Source of the DNA: Akkermansia muciniphila
GTDB lineage: Bacteria > Verrucomicrobiota > Verrucomicrobiia > Verrucomicrobiales > Akkermansiaceae
Assembly (NCBI RefSeq): GCF_018709685.1
Contig: NZ_JABDHQ010000006.1
Location: 1 to 64,000 of the forward strand
Direction of reading: 5' to 3'
Length of the DNA: 64,000 bases
Shown: in pieces, positions 59,816 to 64,000 of the stretch
Layout of the letters: every line of letters begins with the position of its first letter
How positions within the stretch are numbered: the first letter of the stretch is position 1
Notes under the pieces: generated by a model
Database searches by the model: none
The model's input: only the letters and a program-made list of their open reading frames with translations
What the model was told of the DNA's origin: nothing
Position numbers and translations under genes: made by a program

Positions 59816-60243
59816 GAGAAGGAGTAGCTGTCGTTCAGGGAAGGGCCGAAGGACCACCGCGTGGCGGAGGCCGCTTCCCTCCCCTCCGGTTCCAGTTCCA
59901 GCGTGACGGGAGTGTCCGGCGTGTTTTCCGGCCACCGGGCGGAAACGGTGAGGGTGACGGAGCCGTTTGCCAGCGGAAGGCCGCATTCCACTTCTTCATG
60001 CAGGCCGGGCGCGGCGGACTGCCAGAGGACGCGGCTTCCCTGGGAGATGGAAAGGAACTCCGGACGGTGCGCGCACCTGACCGTAATGACTGTGGGAACG
60101 ACGTCCGCGGACTGCTCTGCGGGAGCCGGACGGGACGCTTCCTGCGCCGGAGGGGTCCCGGCCGTCATTCGGTAAAGGAACAGCCCCAGCAGGATGACGA
60201 CTCCCAGGGCCGGGAGAAACTGTCGCAGGGGGGAGCTGGTCAT
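59806..60243 (-). CDS. Hypothetical membrane-anchored protein in the metal-transport operon
   Basis: This is a 145-residue protein with one N-terminal transmembrane helix (FLPALGVVILLGLFLYRM), a Pro/Ala/Glu linker, and a beta-rich periplasmic domain (about 50-145). It has one Cys pair (Cys57 and Cys87, approximate) that could form a disulfide or bind metal. No family is recognised. Its start overlaps the binding-protein stop by 4 bp and its end overlaps the ATPase by 10 bp, so it is an integral part of the operon. A periplasmic accessory role in metal delivery is inferred. Confidence 0.7.
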   Translation of the reverse strand: MTSSPLRQFLPALGVVILLGLFLYRMTAGTPPAQEASRPAPAEQSADVVPTVITVRCAHRPEFLSISQGSRVLWQSAAPGLHEEVECGLPLANGSVTLTVSARWPENTPDTPVTLELEPEGREAASATRWSFGPSLNDSYSFSWK

Positions 60244-61181
60244 GGTTTGGGTGACGGGGAAAGGGCTTCCTTGATGATGCCGACGTTCTGCTTGAACATG
60301 GTCTCAAAAGTGTGGCCGTCCGGAGCCAGCCCGTCGGTATTAATCGGTTTGGCGACGGGGATGTTCAGGGATTTGGCGATCTCCGTCAGGCTCTTGGGGT
60401 TGGAGGAATATTCCGGGAACAGGGCTTTTACCCCGGCGGCGCGCAGTTTCTTCAGTGTGGAGGCCAGCTGGGCGGAATTGCCCTCGTCTTCCCGGCTCAC
60501 CCCCTGGATGCTGATGCTGCGGAAGCCGAACTCCTTGCAGAAATGGTTCATGGCCGCGTGCCCCGTTACCAGGATGCGGTCTGTTTCCGGAATATCGGCA
60601 AGCTCCTTCCTGGCCCAGGAGGAAAGCTGGTCCATCTTCCTGTTCCACCGGGCCAGTCCCGCCTTGTAATCCTGTTCATGGGCCGGGTCCATCCGGGTGA
60701 GGGCGGCAGCCAGGGCGCGGGCGGCGCGTTTCATGTTGGCCGGGGTATGCCACCAGTGGGGGTCATTGGGGCCGTGGGCGCAGCAGTCATCCCCGTGGTC
60801 ATGGTCATGGTCTGCGGTGTCCGCCGCCACGGGAACGTCCGGAATGGAGGCCCCTAGGTCCAGAATTTGCGCTTTTCCGCCCAGGGCGTCCTTCAGCTTG
60901 GGAAGGTACGGCTCCAGATTCTTGCCGGAGGCCAGCACCAGGCGCGCCTGCCCGGCGGCGGCGATGTCCTGCGGTGCGGGTTCAAAGCTGTGCAGGTTTC
61001 CGTTGGGGCGCAGCAGGTCCGCCACCTGCACATGGCTGCCGCCGATGGCGCGCGCCATATCTCCTAGGATGGGATGCAGGGCCGCTATTTTCAGGGCGGG
61101 GGCATCCTGAGCCTGAAGAGTGCAGAACAGGCCCAGAAGACACAGAAAAGGAATCAGAACGCGCCGGAGCATGTTCCGCAT
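60240..61181 (-). CDS. Zinc-type ABC transporter substrate-binding protein (ZnuA family)
   Basis: This is a 313-residue periplasmic cluster A-I binding protein with a signal peptide (RRVLIPFLCLLGLFCTLQAQD). Metal-ligand candidates are His in ALHPILGDM and NGNLHSFEPAPQD, and His in ILVTGHAAMNHF, with a Glu/Asp near the C-terminus (LFPEYSSNPKSL). A flexible loop at about 125-150 is rich in His/Asp/Cys (ADHDHDHGDDCCAHGPNDPHWWH), as in zinc-specific ZnuA. The ATG at 61181 gives a proper signal peptide. First gene of the operon; no clear Zur box was seen. Confidence 0.92.
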   Translation of the reverse strand: MRNMLRRVLIPFLCLLGLFCTLQAQDAPALKIAALHPILGDMARAIGGSHVQVADLLRPNGNLHSFEPAPQDIAAAGQARLVLASGKNLEPYLPKLKDALGGKAQILDLGASIPDVPVAADTADHDHDHGDDCCAHGPNDPHWWHTPANMKRAARALAAALTRMDPAHEQDYKAGLARWNRKMDQLSSWARKELADIPETDRILVTGHAAMNHFCKEFGFRSISIQGVSREDEGNSAQLASTLKKLRAAGVKALFPEYSSNPKSLTEIAKSLNIPVAKPINTDGLAPDGHTFETMFKQNVGIIKEALSPSPKP

Positions 61182-61239
61182 TATGGACCGCCCGGCTGGT
61201 GATGCAATGGTCAAATTTGTCTTCTAAAGTAAGATGACG

Positions 61240-63861
61240 CTAACTTTTTGGCGCCTCCCCCCGGGGATTCTTTTTGTTCCGCAGCTTGATATTGAACTTC
61301 TGGTACAGGAAGGAGGAAATGAGCACGATGGCGGCCAGCCCCACGAGGGCTCCCACGCGGTAAAGCTGCCCGAGGCTGGAAATATCGTAACAGACGGCTT
61401 TCAACAGGGTGATGCCCAGCAGGGCTAGCCCCGCCATGCGCACCCTGGAAGACCTGATGTCAAATCCCGTGGCGATCAGCCCCAGGGCAAAGAGGCTCCA
61501 GGCGATGGAGATGGTCAGGTCCTGCGCCACGCTGCTCCCGAACTGGATCATCAGCGGACGGTCTCCCGGCGCGGCGAAGCCGCAGGAAATCTCCGTGTTC
61601 ATCCAGATGAAGAGCAGAATGGCTCCAAAGATATTCAGGATCGTGACCATGATGCGGAGACGGGATTTGTGGTTTTCCGGCAGCCGGGGCGCCACTTTTC
61701 TCTGCACCCACCAGGCTCCGGCCATGCAGCAGAAAACCATGGTGGCAAACATCGTGCGCAGGGCCGGCATTCCCGCCGGGTCAAGCAGGACAAAGGCCTG
61801 GGACAGCCCGTTGCGGACAAACAGGAAAGCCAGCAGGAGAAAACCCGTCCAGGCCAGCCTGGGCAGGGGGAATTTGGCGCACAGCAGCAGAAGGGCCAGC
61901 CCTTCCAGGGACCAGGCGACGGTCAGGGGGGCTCCGGTCCACTGGAGGCCGATGGCCAGGGTCACCATGCCGATTCCCGCCCCATAGTAGAAACTGAGTA
62001 CGGAAGAACGTTTCAAAAGCGTTTCAGCGGGAAGTTTCTGCAAGTACAGGGCAGCCAGCAGGGGAGGAACCGCACAGGAGAGGGCGACGGCTGCCTCCCA
62101 GAAACGGGCGGACTCCGGAAAATGATCCATCCCGAAGAGCCGCCAGGAAAGGTAAAACAGGGGAGCCGCCAGCGCGGAGGCGCTCCACGCCAGCAGGCCG
62201 TTGCGGAACCGCCGGACCAGCACAAGGGGAAGCAGGAAGACCGCCAGAAAAACGGCTGCGGAACCCACGGGATGAATTTGCTGGCAGGAGGCCGCCAGCG
62301 TGTACCCGGCTGCCGCGACCACCAGGGCCTGCCCCCTCTGGTGCCGGACGGCCATCACGCAGAATGCGGCGGCTGTCAGGAAAACGTATAATGGGGTGGA
62401 GGCGGACGGGGGCATGACCAGCAGCCACGCCAGAGCCGCCGTGGCGAAGCAGGAAATCCTGATGCCCGGCTGGAGTTCCGCCAGATAAGCTCCTCCGGAG
62501 GGCGTGCGTGCAGACAGCACCGTGTAGGACGCCGGAATCATGAACAGGCAGAACAGCCCCCGCAGCAGGGCGGGGAGCCAGAGGGGGGACTGGGTAAACC
62601 CCGCTGCGGAAGACTGGTAAAAAAAGAAGACGGTAAAAAGCCCCATGGGCAGGAAGCATCCCCAGTACGTGGCTCTGGCGCGTGCCAGGGGGAGCAGGGC
62701 TATCATGGGGAGCATGCCTGTCAGCAGGAGGAGCGCCTGGGAAGAAAAAGAAAGGAACCGGAAGCTGCACTCCGACTCCAGGCGGAAGGCCGCCAGGCAG
62801 GTCACGGCAATGGCGCAGAAGGCCAGGAAGAAGGGCATTCCCTTTTTCTCAGGTTCAGGCTGCCGCTTGCCGGCATACAGGCCGTAGCCGCCGTACAGCA
62901 GCAGGGTGCACAGGGAGAGGACGGCTACGGCGGCAACATGGGAGGGACTCCCGTATTCGTCAAACCAGCCCATCAGCAGGATGGTATAAGCCGCTAGGCC
63001 CGTGCCGCCGGCGGCCGTCCACCTGGTGGCGGCAACGACGGCGAGCAATCCGGCATTGAGGATGGTCATGTACAGGAACAGGGAAACCGTATGGTCCTGG
63101 CCGGTGGACAGGATGACCGGGGTGAGGAACCCGCCGATGATGCCCAGAAAGGCAATCACCCGGAACCGCAGCCGCACCGCCAGGACAAACGCGGCCGCCG
63201 TGGTGGCCGCCAGCAGGGCGGAGGCTATGGCAGGGGTGAAGAAGGGAAGCTCGTAAAACATGCGCCCGGCGCAGGTAGCCAGGTACAGCACCAGAATGCC
63301 CGTGGAGGTCAGCGTGCCGGAAAGGATGGGGTACTTCCTCCTCAGCCGTGACAGCCCGGCGCCCAGCAGGACGGCTGCCGCCAGGTACGTAAGGCCCACC
63401 CTCCATTCCGGAGAGATCAGGTCATTGTCAATGCTGTACTTGACGAAGAAGCCGGTCCCCAGGAACAGGACGAATCCCCCTATCCAGGAGAGCAGCTTGG
63501 CGCCGATGAAGTATTCCCAGGAAAAGGAAGCGGGCAGGGCTGCGGCGGGTTTGATGTTCCGGGCCGTCTGCACGCTGTGCCGGGGAGAAAGGGCCTGGAC
63601 GGGTTCCCGGCCCGGAGAGGCAGGGGGAAGCGTGCGGACAGGCTGGGCCGGGCTTTCCGCAGGGGGCGGGAGTCTCTTCCTGGTCTCTGCGGGGACATGC
63701 CGGGGAGAGGAACGGGGATCCAAACGTTCTTTCAGCCGGGCGACTTCCGTCTCCAGGGTGTAGACTTTTTGTTCCAGAGAAGTGACCTGGCAGGCCTTCA
63801 CAAAGGTGAAGACCATTCCGGAAAGCAGGCCGAGGACCAGCAGAAGAATGAAAAATTCCAT
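61240..63861 (-). CDS. DUF2339 multi-pass membrane protein
   Basis: This is a very hydrophobic protein of about 873 residues. A first helix (EFFILLLVLGLLSGMVFTFVKA) is followed by a short coiled coil (SLEQKVYTLETEVARLKERLD) and a Pro-rich linker. About 25 membrane helices follow, beginning with SWEYFIGAKLLSWIGGFVLFLGTGFFVKYSID, the signature of DUF2339. The function is unknown; members are large integral proteins of many bacteria. The ATG at 63861 puts the first helix at the start. It lies 58 bp upstream of the zinc operon on the same strand. No gene was recognised in 63862-64000. Confidence 0.85.
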   Translation of the reverse strand: MEFFILLLVLGLLSGMVFTFVKACQVTSLEQKVYTLETEVARLKERLDPRSSPRHVPAETRKRLPPPAESPAQPVRTLPPASPGREPVQALSPRHSVQTARNIKPAAALPASFSWEYFIGAKLLSWIGGFVLFLGTGFFVKYSIDNDLISPEWRVGLTYLAAAVLLGAGLSRLRRKYPILSGTLTSTGILVLYLATCAGRMFYELPFFTPAIASALLAATTAAAFVLAVRLRFRVIAFLGIIGGFLTPVILSTGQDHTVSLFLYMTILNAGLLAVVAATRWTAAGGTGLAAYTILLMGWFDEYGSPSHVAAVAVLSLCTLLLYGGYGLYAGKRQPEPEKKGMPFFLAFCAIAVTCLAAFRLESECSFRFLSFSSQALLLLTGMLPMIALLPLARARATYWGCFLPMGLFTVFFFYQSSAAGFTQSPLWLPALLRGLFCLFMIPASYTVLSARTPSGGAYLAELQPGIRISCFATAALAWLLVMPPSASTPLYVFLTAAAFCVMAVRHQRGQALVVAAAGYTLAASCQQIHPVGSAAVFLAVFLLPLVLVRRFRNGLLAWSASALAAPLFYLSWRLFGMDHFPESARFWEAAVALSCAVPPLLAALYLQKLPAETLLKRSSVLSFYYGAGIGMVTLAIGLQWTGAPLTVAWSLEGLALLLLCAKFPLPRLAWTGFLLLAFLFVRNGLSQAFVLLDPAGMPALRTMFATMVFCCMAGAWWVQRKVAPRLPENHKSRLRIMVTILNIFGAILLFIWMNTEISCGFAAPGDRPLMIQFGSSVAQDLTISIAWSLFALGLIATGFDIRSSRVRMAGLALLGITLLKAVCYDISSLGQLYRVGALVGLAAIVLISSFLYQKFNIKLRNKKNPRGEAPKS

Positions 63862-64000
63862 GGGGAGGGAAGGGGGGTAGGGAAAATGTATTTTACACCT
63901 TAAGAACGGAACTGCAAGATGCAAAAGGGGACATGGGAGGGCCGGACTGAATGCGCGGCCATCCCGTTGGGAGGGAAAACCATGGACGGGAGACGGAAGT

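Overview
The window is high-GC, densely coded bacterial DNA that reads as a gut Verrucomicrobiota chromosome, most probably Akkermansia muciniphila or a close relative. This is an inference from content: a PEP-CTERM protein, autotransporters with chlamydia-like GGAI/FxxN repeats, a lysine/alanine-tailed DksA, FolE2, and large PEGA/formylglycine-type Ser/Thr kinases. Many genes overlap by 4 bp, and most of the window is coded on the minus strand. No rRNA or CRISPR array was seen. Three tRNA genes and one SRP-like RNA are present.

Layout. 0.4-5.3 kb: a MacAB-TolC-type efflux operon (adaptor, ATPase, permease, outer-membrane lipoprotein) with a 23-bp perfect palindrome upstream. 5.4-6.2 kb: a near-consensus sigma-54 promoter, a 50-residue small ORF and a 4.5S/SRP-like RNA. 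6.3-9.1 kb: Nudix, phosphoesterase, RNA m5C methyltransferase and ROK kinase. 9.3-14.3 kb (plus strand): DksA-like protein, L33, S18, FolE2, then hemX-hemA-hemC. 14.4-20.3 kb: a small basic protein, a DUF488 protein, a Pmp-like autotransporter and an O-antigen ligase/polymerase-like membrane protein. 20.5-22.7 kb: mutL-thiS. 22.9-25.6 kb: a decayed prophage beside tRNA-Glu and tRNA-Cys. 26.2-33.4 kb: a lipoprotein, two large Ser/Thr kinases and an orphan ParA. 33.4-37.7 kb: kbl, a small autotransporter barrel, an MTH1-like Nudix enzyme and a YopT-like cysteine protease. 37.8-42 kb: MFS sugar permease, polyol dehydrogenase and PfkB kinase. 42-51 kb: tRNA-Leu(AAG), lipoprotein, tcdA, ymdB, usp, trpS, an epimerase-ispD-yqeY operon, an SMP-30-like protein and leuA. 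51-53.3 kb: FAH-family enzyme, rhodanese, PEP-CTERM protein. 53.9-58.1 kb: mcsA-mcsB-clpC (arginine phosphorylation and proteolysis). 58.1-63.9 kb: a zinc-type ABC transporter operon with one unrecognised extra gene, and a DUF2339 membrane protein.

The observations most worth following are: (1) a 204-residue protein whose Cys/His/Asp spacing matches the YopT/AvrPphB (C58) protease family; (2) a 15-bp palindrome (CGGATT-N3-AATCCG) found twice upstream of each of two surface-protein genes, once exactly filling a -35/-10 spacer; (3) the histone-H1-like tail fused to a DksA domain that has lost half its zinc ligands; (4) the kinase-ParA-kinase cluster; (5) McsA/McsB/ClpC without CtsR outside Firmicutes; and (6) a tRNA-Leu with an A34 anticodon. 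Start codons were moved inward from the longest ORF wherever homology, signal peptides or operon spacing favoured it.
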